Source: Paraferrimonas sedimenticola (GTDB lineage: Bacteria > Pseudomonadota > Gammaproteobacteria > Enterobacterales > Shewanellaceae). From it: DNA of 64,000 bases. Location of the stretch: contig NZ_NRIR01000007.1 of assembly GCF_002282855.1 (NCBI RefSeq), positions 186,001 to 250,000 of the forward strand, written 5' to 3'. How positions within the stretch are numbered: position 1 is the stretch's first letter; every line of letters starts with the position of its first letter. The translations under genes were made by a program, and so were the position numbers. The notes beneath the pieces are model-generated. The model saw only the letters and a program-made list of their open reading frames with translations. It made no database searches and was not told the DNA's origin. Positions 54,661-63,563 of this stretch are shown here, piece by piece.

Positions 54661-56337
54661 CTAGTGATGGTGCGCGTGGCCATTGCCATCAGGCTGGCTC
54701 AAGCGTTGTAGGCTGCCCTGAATCGAGGCTTCACTATCGAGTAGGAACTGGCCAGAAACCACCACTCGCTCGCCTTCGTTCAAGCCTTCTAGTACTTCGG
54801 CTTTACCGCGACTGATCATCCCAAGCTTGACCTCAACCGACGCGAAGCCAGTGTCGTCGCGTGCCACCACCACTCGATTCTCACGACCGGTTTGAATCAG
54901 CGCTTCGGTGGGAATGGTGAGTACGTCGTGCTTAGGGCCGCCAAACAATTCCACGTCCACCAGTGCACCAGGGCGCAGTGATTTATCTGGGTTGTCCAAC
55001 TTGACGCGTACCTGCATGGCACGGGTGACCAAATCTAATTCTGGATAGATGTAATCGATGCGACCTTCTAACGAGAAGTGGCCTAATGACGCAGCGGTGA
55101 CATCCGCGGGGCGTCCCACTTCAAGCCAGGTTTGCTCGTTCTCGAACACGTCGGCAATCACCCACACTTGGGATAAATCCACCAGCTCAAACAGGGTTTG
55201 TCCAGGCTGAATGTACATGCCATCGCGAATAGTTAGCTTGCTGACAATGCCGTCTTGTGGTGCATAGAAAGGTACTCGATAGATGGACTGCTTGCTGCTC
55301 TCGACTTGTGCGATAACCCGCTTGCTAAGTCCTAGCAGTTCCAGACGCAATCTGGCTTTGCGCAATAGCTCGGCGGAATTGCGTTGATTTTGCACAGCGT
55401 AATCCAGTGCTTGTAGAAAGTCGTCTTGAGCTGTGACCAACTCTGGCGAGTACAGCTCGTACATCAACTCGCCCTTTTTCACTTTCTGGCCAGTGTTGTT
55501 GACCTTGAGTTTTTCAATCCAACCGGTGGCACGAGCGTGCACGTGAAAAATCGAATCTTCGTCATACTGCACTGTGCCAAGGGTCTTGATGTAGCGCCAA
55601 AGCGTATCGCGGGCGACTTTTTCGGTGCGCAATCCCAACGCCTGTTGCATGGAACCTGCCACTTGCACTCTGAGCTCCTCGCTCGGACCGCCAACGGTCA
55701 CAGGCTCCAAGTTCATTCCACAGATAGGACAAGTACTGGGCTCATCCGAGACCACATGTGGGTGCATGGGACACACGTACTTGGTGGTGCCTTGAGGAGC
55801 GCTGCTGTCCAATGGGCTGGCAGAAGCCGCGCTAGGCGCGGCCTCCGACATGGCATGACTGTTGCCTTCATCCACTGAGTGATCATGCCCAGAGTGGTCA
55901 TGTCCTTGTTGGATTGGCGTCAGGAACATATTGCACTTAGGGCAACGATCGCCCTCACCACCCGTTTCTTCTGGGTGCATTGGACAGGCATGAGTCGCGT
56001 GCTGATGCTGGTCAGCTTGCTCCACCGCTGTCAGGAACATATTGCACTTAGAGCAACGATCGCCCTCGCCACCCGTTTCTTCTGGGTGCATAGGGCAGGC
56101 GTGAGTCGCGGCCTTTGTCTCAATAGCTTGAGTCAAAAACATACCGCAAATGTGGCAAGAGTCGGTTTTGGCGCCCTGCACTTCTGGATGCATAGGACAA
56201 GCGTGGGTCGCCTGCTCGGCCTGATGCGAGTGGTCGTGGTGGTCTTGGGCAACAGCACTAACTAGCAGCGAGCCCATCAATAAGCCACAGGCCAGCAACG
56301 CATAGACTGGGGCAAAACGAGAGAGTAACTTGCGCAT
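54661..56337 (-). CDS. cusB: CusB-type efflux adaptor with four heavy-metal-binding (CPMHP) modules
   Basis: CusB bridges CusA to an outer-membrane channel and passes metal to the pump. The 558-residue protein has a signal peptide, a His-rich stretch (DHHDHSHQAEQATH), then four copies of the CPMHP...C-x-x-C-x-M heavy-metal module starting at residues 47, 81, 118 and 189. The adaptor body follows (HARATGWIEKLKV, GTVQ...DGMYIQPGQTLFEL, TIPTEALIQTGRENRVVVA) with a His-rich C-terminus. Copies two and three are nearly identical even in DNA. ATG 56337 has GGAG upstream; the open frame 7 codons earlier does not. Confidence 0.92.
   Translation of the reverse strand: MRKLLSRFAPVYALLACGLLMGSLLVSAVAQDHHDHSHQAEQATHACPMHPEVQGAKTDSCHICGMFLTQAIETKAATHACPMHPEETGGEGDRCSKCNMFLTAVEQADQHQHATHACPMHPEETGGEGDRCPKCNMFLTPIQQGHDHSGHDHSVDEGNSHAMSEAAPSAASASPLDSSAPQGTTKYVCPMHPHVVSDEPSTCPICGMNLEPVTVGGPSEELRVQVAGSMQQALGLRTEKVARDTLWRYIKTLGTVQYDEDSIFHVHARATGWIEKLKVNNTGQKVKKGELMYELYSPELVTAQDDFLQALDYAVQNQRNSAELLRKARLRLELLGLSKRVIAQVESSKQSIYRVPFYAPQDGIVSKLTIRDGMYIQPGQTLFELVDLSQVWVIADVFENEQTWLEVGRPADVTAASLGHFSLEGRIDYIYPELDLVTRAMQVRVKLDNPDKSLRPGALVDVELFGGPKHDVLTIPTEALIQTGRENRVVVARDDTGFASVEVKLGMISRGKAEVLEGLNEGERVVVSGQFLLDSEASIQGSLQRLSQPDGNGHAHHH
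55921..56110 (-). repeat. 79-base tandem direct repeat inside cusB
   Basis: 55921-55999 and 56032-56110 differ at 5 of 79 bases (my count) and encode metal-binding modules two and three. The 111-base step equals 37 codons, so copy number could change without a frameshift. Confidence 0.9.
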
Positions 56338-56440
56338 TGGCAATCTCCGAAAAAGCATTCAATTCATGAGCTTATCGCTACATTGCGGCAAGCTCGAGTC
56401 GGCTTCAATCAAGTGTTTGATCGAAACCATCAGATTGAAA

Positions 56441-56839
56441 TTAGGCTTTTCTCGGAGGGGGTGACTGTTGAGTCAGTAGTAGGTCGTACTCAAGTTGAGG
56501 TCGGTCGAAGTAAACAGGAGGCAGTGTCGCCGCAAGGGGCATGCTGCTTGTTGGTAGCGCACTGGCGGTGCTGGCTGGCTGACATTGGGAACAGTGTTCA
56601 CTGCAATCGTCGCTTATCGACGACGCACAGTCGTGGACTGGACCGTCGCAACAATCGTGGCTTTCAACCATCGTCTGCATTGCTTGATGGCAATCCGTTT
56701 GTTGCTCATCGGCCATGGCCGCTTGGTGTTCGGTAGTTTGCACTGTTGAAGCCTTGACTGTTATTGGCGCAGCCGACACCATCACGCTTTGAAGCGCGAT
56801 GCTCAGCATCAGTCCAATAATCGCCACAACTCTTAGCAA
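56441..56839 (-). CDS. small secreted Cys/His/Met-rich protein of the copper locus (DUF2946-like)
   Basis: The 132-residue product has a signal peptide (about 1-24, ending VSAA) and a cluster of metal-type residues: DCHQAMQTMVESHDCCDGPVHDC followed by DDCSEHCSQC. I recall DUF2946-like proteins in the same position of copper loci, but the match is loose. It is 103 bases upstream of cusB on the same strand, with no terminator between, so it is probably the first gene of the copper operon and may bind or buffer copper in the periplasm. Confidence 0.72.
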   Translation of the reverse strand: MLRVVAIIGLMLSIALQSVMVSAAPITVKASTVQTTEHQAAMADEQQTDCHQAMQTMVESHDCCDGPVHDCASSISDDCSEHCSQCQPASTASALPTSSMPLAATLPPVYFDRPQLEYDLLLTQQSPPPRKA

Positions 56840-56901
56840 AATACGCTTTCCTGTCAGTCGGTTACAAAGCTAGCCTAGAAAGCTAAAACGCCACTGTCAA
56901 T

Positions 56902-56921
56902 TCACAAGGCCAAACTTGTGA
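56902..56921 (-). terminator. weak hairpin after ubiC
   Basis: TCACAAG and CTTGTGA form a 7-base-pair stem around six bases, 5 bases after the ubiC stop. No T-run follows, so it is at best a weak terminator or a 3'-end stem. Confidence 0.35.
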
Positions 56922-56926
56922 GACGG

Positions 56927-57511
56927 CTAACTGTGCGCCTGTAAGTATTGACCGGCCGCCGGTAAAAAAGTTTCCGCCACAGTGAGCACCTGATTGTCGT
57001 AGTGAAACGGGCGGCGACGGCCCCACAGGGTTTGCCGCTCAATACCCAACTCATCCAGCAGGTCTAATAGGTGCGCCTGTGGCGCATGGCGTGTGAAGCT
57101 CAAAGATCCTTGCTCAAACGGGGTGGTAGCGAACAAAATCTCACCGAGTGGACGCTTGCCCAATTGAGTGAAATCGACACCGCAAGCATGCAATAAGGCT
57201 TGCGGAATGACCGTACGGGCAAACACCCAAGGCTCATCGTTGAGGCGTAAAATCACCTCGCGAACCCAAACGTTGGGATTGTCGAGAGCTTCTACACGCG
57301 TGGCGGGCATTTGTTGCATAGACTCACCCACAACTTGCACCTCAAAGCCAAGCTCAAGTGCTTTTAGTCGCTGAGTCAAACTGTCCTGGCTTGCCAGCCA
57401 TTGGCCAAACTGCCCCTCGGGAAAGTCCGCAAATGTACTCGCTTCGGCCCATTGCGCCTGTCCGCCGTATGGATAACCCTGAAGTTGCATCAGATTACTT
57501 ATTAGTGTCAT
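56927..57511 (-). CDS. ubiC: chorismate pyruvate-lyase
   Basis: UbiC makes 4-hydroxybenzoate and pyruvate from chorismate, the first step of ubiquinone synthesis. The 194-residue protein has DSLTQRLKAL, VWVREVILRLNDEPWVFARTVIP, LGKRPLGEILF and the C-terminal LWGRRRPFHYDNQVLTVAETFLP, which carry the conserved Arg and Glu of the family's active site. ATG 57511 is used; an in-frame start 8 codons earlier is possible. It stands without ubiA next to it and is divergent from the FliL-like gene. Confidence 0.9.
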   Translation of the reverse strand: MTLISNLMQLQGYPYGGQAQWAEASTFADFPEGQFGQWLASQDSLTQRLKALELGFEVQVVGESMQQMPATRVEALDNPNVWVREVILRLNDEPWVFARTVIPQALLHACGVDFTQLGKRPLGEILFATTPFEQGSLSFTRHAPQAHLLDLLDELGIERQTLWGRRRPFHYDNQVLTVAETFLPAAGQYLQAHS

Positions 57512-57633
57512 CGAATCTGAGCGCGAGTGTAACACAGTTTGGATTCGCTACCCCGACCTGTTGCACGAACATTGGCCTGTGGTTCTGCATGAGGTATCAT
57601 CAAGCCCATAATAAGTGACTAATTTTCTACCAA

Positions 57634-58035
57634 ATGATTCGTATTCTTTTTGCGCTGATGGCCCTTATGTTTAGCATTAACACATCAGCCAATAACTCGG
57701 GCACTAACGACAGTGATTTCGCTTATTACGGCCTTGAGCCGGAGATTGTCACTAACTATATTCGAGCTTCCAATCGCATGGGTTACGTGCGCACTAGCAT
57801 CGAGCTGATGGCCCAAAGCCCGTCAGACCTCGAAACGTTAGAACACCACGACGCCTTAATACGAGCCACTGTAGTTGAGATTTTAGGGGCTCAAACCGAA
57901 GAGCAGATTAAATCCTTGGAAGGCCGCGAAGCAATTCGCCAATTGTGTCTGACCACCATCAACGAATTACTGCACCACGAAACCGGACGTCAAATAGTGG
58001 TAAACCTATTGTTTACCAAGTACCTGTACGATTAA
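57634..58035 (+). CDS. FliL-like exported protein
   Basis: The 133-residue protein has a signal-anchor (about residues 1-19) and a helix-strand pattern ending in QLCLTTINELLHHETGRQIVVNLLFTKYLYD. The phrase with the C-terminal V-N-L-L-F-T-K-Y resembles FliL, the flagellar stator-associated protein. I recall FliL-like genes beside ubiC in related bacteria. No flagellar genes are nearby, so its role may be elsewhere. Its 3' end overlaps glpG by 23 bases in the convergent direction. Confidence 0.65.
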   Translation: MIRILFALMALMFSINTSANNSGTNDSDFAYYGLEPEIVTNYIRASNRMGYVRTSIELMAQSPSDLETLEHHDALIRATVVEILGAQTEEQIKSLEGREAIRQLCLTTINELLHHETGRQIVVNLLFTKYLYD

Positions 58036-58861
58036 TTCTTTTGCTGTCGATATAGGCCTGCGCCATACCCACTAGCAGGCCGCCCAAGTGAGCGCCGTTG
58101 GCCACGGGAATTCCTAGTACATCCATAAAGCCAAGCGCCAACCAGAACAGCATAAAACCCGCGTAGGCCGGAGCGAGTGAGACTCCTGCTTGCGGTGCCA
58201 ATCGCCCTAAGATCCAGCAATAACCCATCAGCGCGTATACTACTCCAGACAGCCCGCCAAAATTCGGGCCTGTCATAAAGAACTGTATGAAGTTGGGCAG
58301 CGTGCCGGCTACCAACAGAATCAACAGCAACTTGCCAAAGCCTAGCTGACGTTCAATTTGTCCACCGAGCATCCACCACCAAAGCAAATTGAAAGCCAAG
58401 TGCACGATAGAGAAGTGCAATAAACTCGGGGTAAAGGCTCGCCAAAACTCACCGAGATAGGCCGGCTGAAGTTGCTCGAAGAAGAACAAGGGCGGATAAA
58501 TGGCTTCAACGAATCCTATCGCCGCTAACCCGTAAATCACTAAGCAAGTCGCCAGTACCACTAAGGTTAGCGGGCCTGCACCCGACACCACTTGCTGAGC
58601 AAAGCTCGGCCCGCGCCGATAGCTAAACTTGACCTTGCTATCGCCACTAGTCCAAGAGGCGGCCTGGTATCTAGGATGATTGGGGTCTTGAATAAACTCT
58701 TGCCAGATTTGCTCGGCTTGCTGGCTTTGCGCGGCTTCAGCAATTTCCACCACAAAGCGGTCGTCAGCAAGCGCTTGCATTCGCGCTTGGATACCCTGGC
58801 TGTTTAGGTAGTCAACCAGAGCTTGAGCGGCGCGGCTGTGGGGCAGTTCACCCAGCTGCAT
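58013..58861 (-). CDS. glpG: rhomboid intramembrane serine protease GlpG
   Basis: GlpG cuts membrane proteins within their membrane segments. The 282-residue protein has a cytoplasmic N-domain (about 1-80) and six membrane segments with the catalytic Ser205 in GGLSGVVYAL, His258 in NGAHLGGLLVG and the family phrase FSIVHLAFNLLWWWMLGGQIE (oxyanion His and Asn). It overlaps glpE by 14 bases, the common glpE-glpG order. Confidence 0.94.
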   Translation of the reverse strand: MQLGELPHSRAAQALVDYLNSQGIQARMQALADDRFVVEIAEAAQSQQAEQIWQEFIQDPNHPRYQAASWTSGDSKVKFSYRRGPSFAQQVVSGAGPLTLVVLATCLVIYGLAAIGFVEAIYPPLFFFEQLQPAYLGEFWRAFTPSLLHFSIVHLAFNLLWWWMLGGQIERQLGFGKLLLILLVAGTLPNFIQFFMTGPNFGGLSGVVYALMGYCWILGRLAPQAGVSLAPAYAGFMLFWLALGFMDVLGIPVANGAHLGGLLVGMAQAYIDSKRINRTGTW

Positions 58862-59168
58862 ATTGGGCCTGTCCCCACGCTTGGTAACCGCCGTCTAGGC
58901 TATAGACTTGATTGAGCCCTTGCTCCACTAAATATTGGGCCGCCTGCTGGCTAGAGATGCCGTGATAGCAAACCACAACCACCGCCTGATCTTCGTCGGT
59001 CTCGTCTAAGAACTCGCGTAAATTGTCGTTGGTCAACTGAATCGAACCTTGAATGTGGCCGTTGGCAAAGCTCTGTGGATCGCGAATATCCACCACCCGC
59101 ACCTCTTGGGTTGGGTCGGCTAACAGGGACTGAGTTCGGCTCACGTCAATGTGTTGAAACTGCTTCAT
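58848..59168 (-). CDS. glpE: thiosulfate sulfurtransferase GlpE (rhodanese)
   Basis: GlpE is a single-domain rhodanese that moves sulfane sulfur from thiosulfate to cyanide or thioredoxin. The 106-residue protein has VRVVDIRDPQSFANGHI and the active-site loop with Cys67 (VVVCYHGISSQ). ATG 59168 gives the usual length; the longer open frame upstream runs through the tdh terminator and into tdh. It is the first gene of the glpE-glpG pair. Confidence 0.92.
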   Translation of the reverse strand: MKQFQHIDVSRTQSLLADPTQEVRVVDIRDPQSFANGHIQGSIQLTNDNLREFLDETDEDQAVVVVCYHGISSQQAAQYLVEQGLNQVYSLDGGYQAWGQAQYAAG

Positions 59169-59220
59169 AACCACTCGCTGTTTTTGTACTGTCGTTGTTT
59201 TGCTTCGACTTATACTACGC

Positions 59221-59246
59221 AAAAAGGCGCTAAAAAGCGCCTTTTT
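59221..59246 (-). terminator. terminator of kbl-tdh
   Basis: AAAAAGGCGCT-AAAA-AGCGCCTTTTT is a perfect 11-base-pair stem with T-runs on both strands, 17 bases after the tdh stop. Only the minus strand has genes using it. Confidence 0.9.
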
Positions 59247-59262
59247 GAATTGTAACTGAAGG

Positions 59263-60288
59263 TTAGTTCCACTCGAGGATGACTTTGCCCGAGTTACCCG
59301 AGGCCATGGCGTCAAAGCCTTCTTGGAAGTCATCAATATCAAAGTGGTGAGTGATGATAGGACTGATATCTAGGCCGGCTTGCAGCAAGCTGGCCATCTT
59401 GTACCAAGTTTCAAACATCTCGCGACCGTAAATACCCTTGATAACAAGACCCTTAAAGATCACCTGCGACCAATCGATGGCCATATCACTGCCCGGAATA
59501 CCCAGCATGGCAATCTTGCCGCCGTGGTTCATGGTATCCAGCATGGAATGGAACGCCGATGGCACACCCGACATCTCCAGACCTACATCGAAACCTTCGG
59601 TCATACCCAAATCTGACATCACTTGATGCAAATCTTCATTGGCGACATTAACTGCGCGAGTAGCGCCCATTTTGCGCGCCAAGTCTAGGCGGTATTCGTT
59701 AACGTCGGTGATCACCACGTGGCGCGCGCCAACGTGCTTACACACGGCTGCGGCCATAATGCCAATCGGACCGGCACCGGTAATCAGTACATCTTCACCA
59801 ACCAAGTCAAAGCTCAGGGCTGTGTGTACCGCGTTGCCGAAGGGGTCAAAGATAGACGCCAAATCGTCTGAGATATCTTCTGGGATCTTAAACGCGTTAA
59901 ACGCTGGGATCACCAGATACTCGGCAAAGCAGCCCTGGCGGTTCACCCCTACACCATAAGTGTTACGACACAAATGAGTGCGGCCAGCACGGCAGTTACG
60001 ACAGTGACCACAAGTAATGTGGCCTTCGCCAGAAACCCGGTCGCCTACTTCAAAGCCACGGACTTCCTGGCCCACTTCAACCACTTCGCCCACGTACTCG
60101 TGACCGACGATCATAGGCACCGGAATGGTGTTCTGCGACCACTCATCCCAGTGGTAAATGTGCATATCAGTACCACAAATCGCGGTTTTGCGAATTTTGA
60201 TCAACAGGTCGTTGTGACCAATCTCAGGCTTGTCGGCTTCCACCATCCAGATGCCAGCTTGAGGCTTTAATTTGCTTAATGCTTTCAT
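59263..60288 (-). CDS. tdh: L-threonine 3-dehydrogenase
   Basis: Tdh oxidises threonine to 2-amino-3-ketobutyrate with NAD+. The 341-residue zinc alcohol-dehydrogenase-type protein has the catalytic zinc site [13 protein letters not shown] and [12 protein letters not shown], the structural zinc cysteines [15 protein letters not shown], and the Rossmann motif [14 protein letters not shown]. It follows kbl by 11 bases; the product goes straight to Kbl. Confidence 0.97.
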   Translation of the reverse strand: MKALSKLKPQAGIWMVEADKPEIGHNDLLIKIRKTAICGTDMHIYHWDEWSQNTIPVPMIVGHEYVGEVVEVGQEVRGFEVGDRVSGEGHITCGHCRNCRAGRTHLCRNTYGVGVNRQGCFAEYLVIPAFNAFKIPEDISDDLASIFDPFGNAVHTALSFDLVGEDVLITGAGPIGIMAAAVCKHVGARHVVITDVNEYRLDLARKMGATRAVNVANEDLHQVMSDLGMTEGFDVGLEMSGVPSAFHSMLDTMNHGGKIAMLGIPGSDMAIDWSQVIFKGLVIKGIYGREMFETWYKMASLLQAGLDISPIITHHFDIDDFQEGFDAMASGNSGKVILEWN

Positions 60289-60299
60289 GCGACTAGCTC

Positions 60300-61496
60300 C
60301 TAGATAATGCCCATGTCTTTACCGATGCGGATGAAGGCTTCAATCGCCTTGTCCAGCTGCTCGTCGGTGTGCGCAGCAGACATTTGAGTACGAATACGTG
60401 CTTGTCCTTTAGGTACCACAGGGAAGCTAAAGCCAATCACGTAAATACCTTCGGCCAACAAGCGGTCAGCAAAATCAGAGGCTAGTTTCGCTTCGCCAAT
60501 CATCACAGGAACAATGGCGTGATCGGCACCGGCGCAAGTAAAGCCAGCGGCCTCCATTTCGCGACGGAAACGCTCGCTGTTGTCGCGCAAGCGAGCGCGC
60601 AACTCGCCGCCTTCTTTCAGCATCTGCAACACTTTTAGTGAAGCGCTAACGATGGCTGGCGCTAGCGAGTTAGAGAATAGGTATGGACGGCTGCGCTGAC
60701 GCAACCAGTCGATGACTTCTTTTTTGCCCGAGGTGAAACCACCGGAAGCGCCACCCATGGCTTTGCCCAAAGTACCAGTGATGATGTCAACTCGGTCCAT
60801 CACTTCACAGAACTCGTGAGTACCACGACCGTTTTCACCAACAAAACCCACAGCGTGAGAGTCGTCGACCATCACCAGCGCGCCGTACTTGTCGGCCAAG
60901 TCGCAAACCGCCTGTAGGTTGGCGATAACACCGTCCATGGAGAACACACCGTCGGTGGCAATTAGCTTGTGGCGAGCACCGGCTTCGTCAGCGGCTTTTA
61001 GACAAGCTTCTAGTTCGGCCATGTCGTTGTTGGCGTAGCGGAAGCGCTTGGCTTTACACAAACGCACACCGTCGATGATAGAGGCGTGGTTTAGGGCATC
61101 TGAGATAATCGCATCTTCAGCGGTCAACAGAGTCTCGAACAGACCCGCGTTAGCGTCAAAGCAGCTGGAGTAAAGAATGGTGTCTTCCATGCCCAAAAAT
61201 TCGCTCAGCTCGGCTTCTAACTGCTTGTGGATGTCTTGAGTACCGCAGATAAAGCGAACCGATGCCATGCCAAAACCGTGGCTATCCAAACCTTTTTGCG
61301 CCGCTTCAATAAGCTCTGAGTGATTGGCCAGGCCTAGGTAGTTATTCGCACAAAAGTTGATAACCTGGTCGCCACTGGCAACCTCTATACCTGGCTGCTG
61401 CGCCGAGGTGATCACGCGTTCGGATTTGTACAGTCCTTCGGCCTTAACGTCAGCCAATTGCGACTGAATTTGACGATAAAAAGCGGCAGATGACAT
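60300..61496 (-). CDS. kbl: glycine C-acetyltransferase (2-amino-3-ketobutyrate CoA ligase)
   Basis: Kbl splits 2-amino-3-ketobutyrate with CoA into glycine and acetyl-CoA. The 398-residue PLP enzyme has [12 protein letters not shown], the PLP-site [18 protein letters not shown] and the Schiff-base Lys in [17 protein letters not shown] 61496 has AGGAG upstream, giving the E. coli length of 398. It heads the kbl-tdh operon; the gap behind it (61497-61610) shows no recognised control site. Confidence 0.97.
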   Translation of the reverse strand: MSSAAFYRQIQSQLADVKAEGLYKSERVITSAQQPGIEVASGDQVINFCANNYLGLANHSELIEAAQKGLDSHGFGMASVRFICGTQDIHKQLEAELSEFLGMEDTILYSSCFDANAGLFETLLTAEDAIISDALNHASIIDGVRLCKAKRFRYANNDMAELEACLKAADEAGARHKLIATDGVFSMDGVIANLQAVCDLADKYGALVMVDDSHAVGFVGENGRGTHEFCEVMDRVDIITGTLGKAMGGASGGFTSGKKEVIDWLRQRSRPYLFSNSLAPAIVSASLKVLQMLKEGGELRARLRDNSERFRREMEAAGFTCAGADHAIVPVMIGEAKLASDFADRLLAEGIYVIGFSFPVVPKGQARIRTQMSAAHTDEQLDKAIEAFIRIGKDMGII

Positions 61497-61610
61497 GGTC
61501 TCTCCTGAGGGCATATTGAATTGTTTTTAAGTTGGGCGGCATTGTATCGATATTAGCTTATCTTCGCAGCAGTTTTGTGGTTGGAGCTGTGCAGATTTCG
61601 GCCGCGGATC

Positions 61611-61637
61611 AAAAAAGGAGCCAGCGGCTCCTTTTTT
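61611..61637 (-). terminator. terminator of the arginine operon
   Basis: AAAAAAGGAGCC-AGC-GGCTCCTTTTTT is a perfect 12-base-pair stem with T-runs on both strands, 28 bases after the argH(A) stop. Confidence 0.92.
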
Positions 61638-61665
61638 CCAGTCATCCCTTGCGTTGCGTTCAGAT

Positions 61666-63561
61666 TTAGGGATTGACGATAAACTCCATCGCCACTTCAT
61701 CGCAGGCGTGTTGTCGTGGACACAGCTCGCAATCTTTCATCACCTTCTCTGGCAGGCTGTCCTTGTCCGTATCCACAAAGCCCATCTTGGCAAAGAACTC
61801 AGGTGCTCGAGTCAGTACAATCAAGCGTTTGAGTTCGAGCTCGCGCGCCTTGTTGAGCATGTAGTCCACCAGCGCCTTGCCCTGGCCATGGCCTTGATAG
61901 TCGGTGTCGATGGCCACCGAGCGCAGCTCGGCTAAACCGGTGCCGTAGATGTACAAACTGGCACAACCCACGACCTGATCACCGCTTTGCGCCACCGCAA
62001 AGTCGAGAATGTCTCTAAGCACATCGTCGCGGCTGCGCGGCAGAGTATCGCCCTTCTCGGTCCAATGATGAACGATATCGGTAATGCGATTGACATCAGA
62101 CAGGCGCGCAGGACGCACATTGAGCATCTCCGCTTTGTGAGCGTTTAAACGCAGCTGGGTTTGATCCAAGCTCGAGCTCACCTCGGCGGCGGCCACTGGG
62201 GTGTCGTGGCGAACCAGCGCTTGTTGTACCTGCTTAATCGAGGTACCGCCTAGAACGTCGCGCTTGCCCAAGCAAGCATCAATACTTAGGTGCTGATACA
62301 CATCCGATTGGATCACCGGCGTGAAGGCCTGCAATTCCGCTAGAGTGAAGTCTTCTAGCGCCTTTTGCTGTTCGATGGCGTGCACCACCACTTCACCCAC
62401 CACGTGGTGTGCTTCGCGGAATGGCATGCCTTGGGAGACAAGGTAATCCGCCAACTCGGTGGCGTTGGCATAGCCTTGCTGCGCCGCCGACAACGCTTGA
62501 GCGCGGTTCACCTTAAGGTCTTTCATCACCAGAGTGGCCATTTGCAGACAAATGTTCCAGCTGTCGATGGTGTCGAACAGGCCTTCTTTGTCTTCCTGCA
62601 TGTCCTTGTTGTAGGCCATGGGCAGACCCTTCATGGTGGTCAAAATGCCCATTAGTGCACCGTATACTCGGCCGGCCTTACCCCGAATCAGCTCCAATGC
62701 ATCTGGGTTTTTCTTTTGTGGCATCAGGCTCGAGCCTGAGGTCACCTGATCTGCCAGTTCAATAAAGCCCGCTTCGCCGGAGTTAAAGAAAATCAAATCC
62801 TCGGCCATCCGCGACAGGTGCATCATGCTGGTTGCAGCAGCGCTACACAGCTCAATCACATGATCTCTGTCTGACACTGCATCCAAGCTGTTTAGCGTGG
62901 CTGTTTTAAAGCCCAAGGATTGCGCCAACTGATGACGGTCAATCGGGTAAGCAGTACCCGCTAGCGCGCCCGAGCCCAAAGGACAAACGTCTAACCGATT
63001 AAGCGCGTCTTGCACGCGAGTCACATCCCGCTCAAGCATCTCGACATAGGCCAGACACCAGTGACCAAAGGTAATGGGTTGGGCTCGCTGCAAGTGGGTG
63101 TAACCCGGTAGCACCGCTTCAGATTCCCGCTGGGCTAGGTTGATCAACGCTTGTTGTAGCTTGATCAGCAGCTGCAGGATCTCGTCGCCTTGCTCTTTAC
63201 ACCAAAGCTTTAAGTCGGTGGCGACTTGGTCGTTGCGGCTACGGCCTGTGTGCAGTTTCTTGCCCAAATCACCGACTTTAAGAATCAGTTGTTGCTCGAC
63301 AAAACTGTGAATGTCTTCGGCACCGCTGGCCACCACCCGCTCTGGGTGCTCGCCAAACTCGCTCAACACATCGAGCAAAGCCTGTTGGAGTCGGTCAGCC
63401 TCGCCTTGAGTCAGCACATCGGCACTGGCCAGGGCTTGCGCCCAAGCCACAGAGCCTTCCACATCTTGTTTGAGTAAACGACAGTCCACTGGCAGCGAGT
63501 CGTTAAACTGCTTAAACAGGTCACTGGTTTCGCCGGTAAAGCGACCACCCCATAACGCCAT
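61666..63561 (-). CDS. argH: argininosuccinate lyase fused to N-acetylglutamate synthase acetyltransferase domain, argH(A)
   Basis: This 631-residue protein joins the last step of arginine synthesis (argininosuccinate to arginine and fumarate) to the first (acetylation of glutamate). Residues 1-460 are Arg[34 protein letters not shown], and the signature [12 protein letters not shown]. From about residue 483 a GNAT domain follows ([37 protein letters not shown]), with the ArgA-type Cys cluster [10 protein letters not shown] near the end. It lacks the amino-acid-kinase half of classical ArgA. GGAGAAG precedes the ATG, 2 bases after the argG stop. Confidence 0.96.
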   Translation of the reverse strand: MALWGGRFTGETSDLFKQFNDSLPVDCRLLKQDVEGSVAWAQALASADVLTQGEADRLQQALLDVLSEFGEHPERVVASGAEDIHSFVEQQLILKVGDLGKKLHTGRSRNDQVATDLKLWCKEQGDEILQLLIKLQQALINLAQRESEAVLPGYTHLQRAQPITFGHWCLAYVEMLERDVTRVQDALNRLDVCPLGSGALAGTAYPIDRHQLAQSLGFKTATLNSLDAVSDRDHVIELCSAAATSMMHLSRMAEDLIFFNSGEAGFIELADQVTSGSSLMPQKKNPDALELIRGKAGRVYGALMGILTTMKGLPMAYNKDMQEDKEGLFDTIDSWNICLQMATLVMKDLKVNRAQALSAAQQGYANATELADYLVSQGMPFREAHHVVGEVVVHAIEQQKALEDFTLAELQAFTPVIQSDVYQHLSIDACLGKRDVLGGTSIKQVQQALVRHDTPVAAAEVSSSLDQTQLRLNAHKAEMLNVRPARLSDVNRITDIVHHWTEKGDTLPRSRDDVLRDILDFAVAQSGDQVVGCASLYIYGTGLAELRSVAIDTDYQGHGQGKALVDYMLNKARELELKRLIVLTRAPEFFAKMGFVDTDKDSLPEKVMKDCELCPRQHACDEVAMEFIVNP

Positions 63562-63563
63562 AA

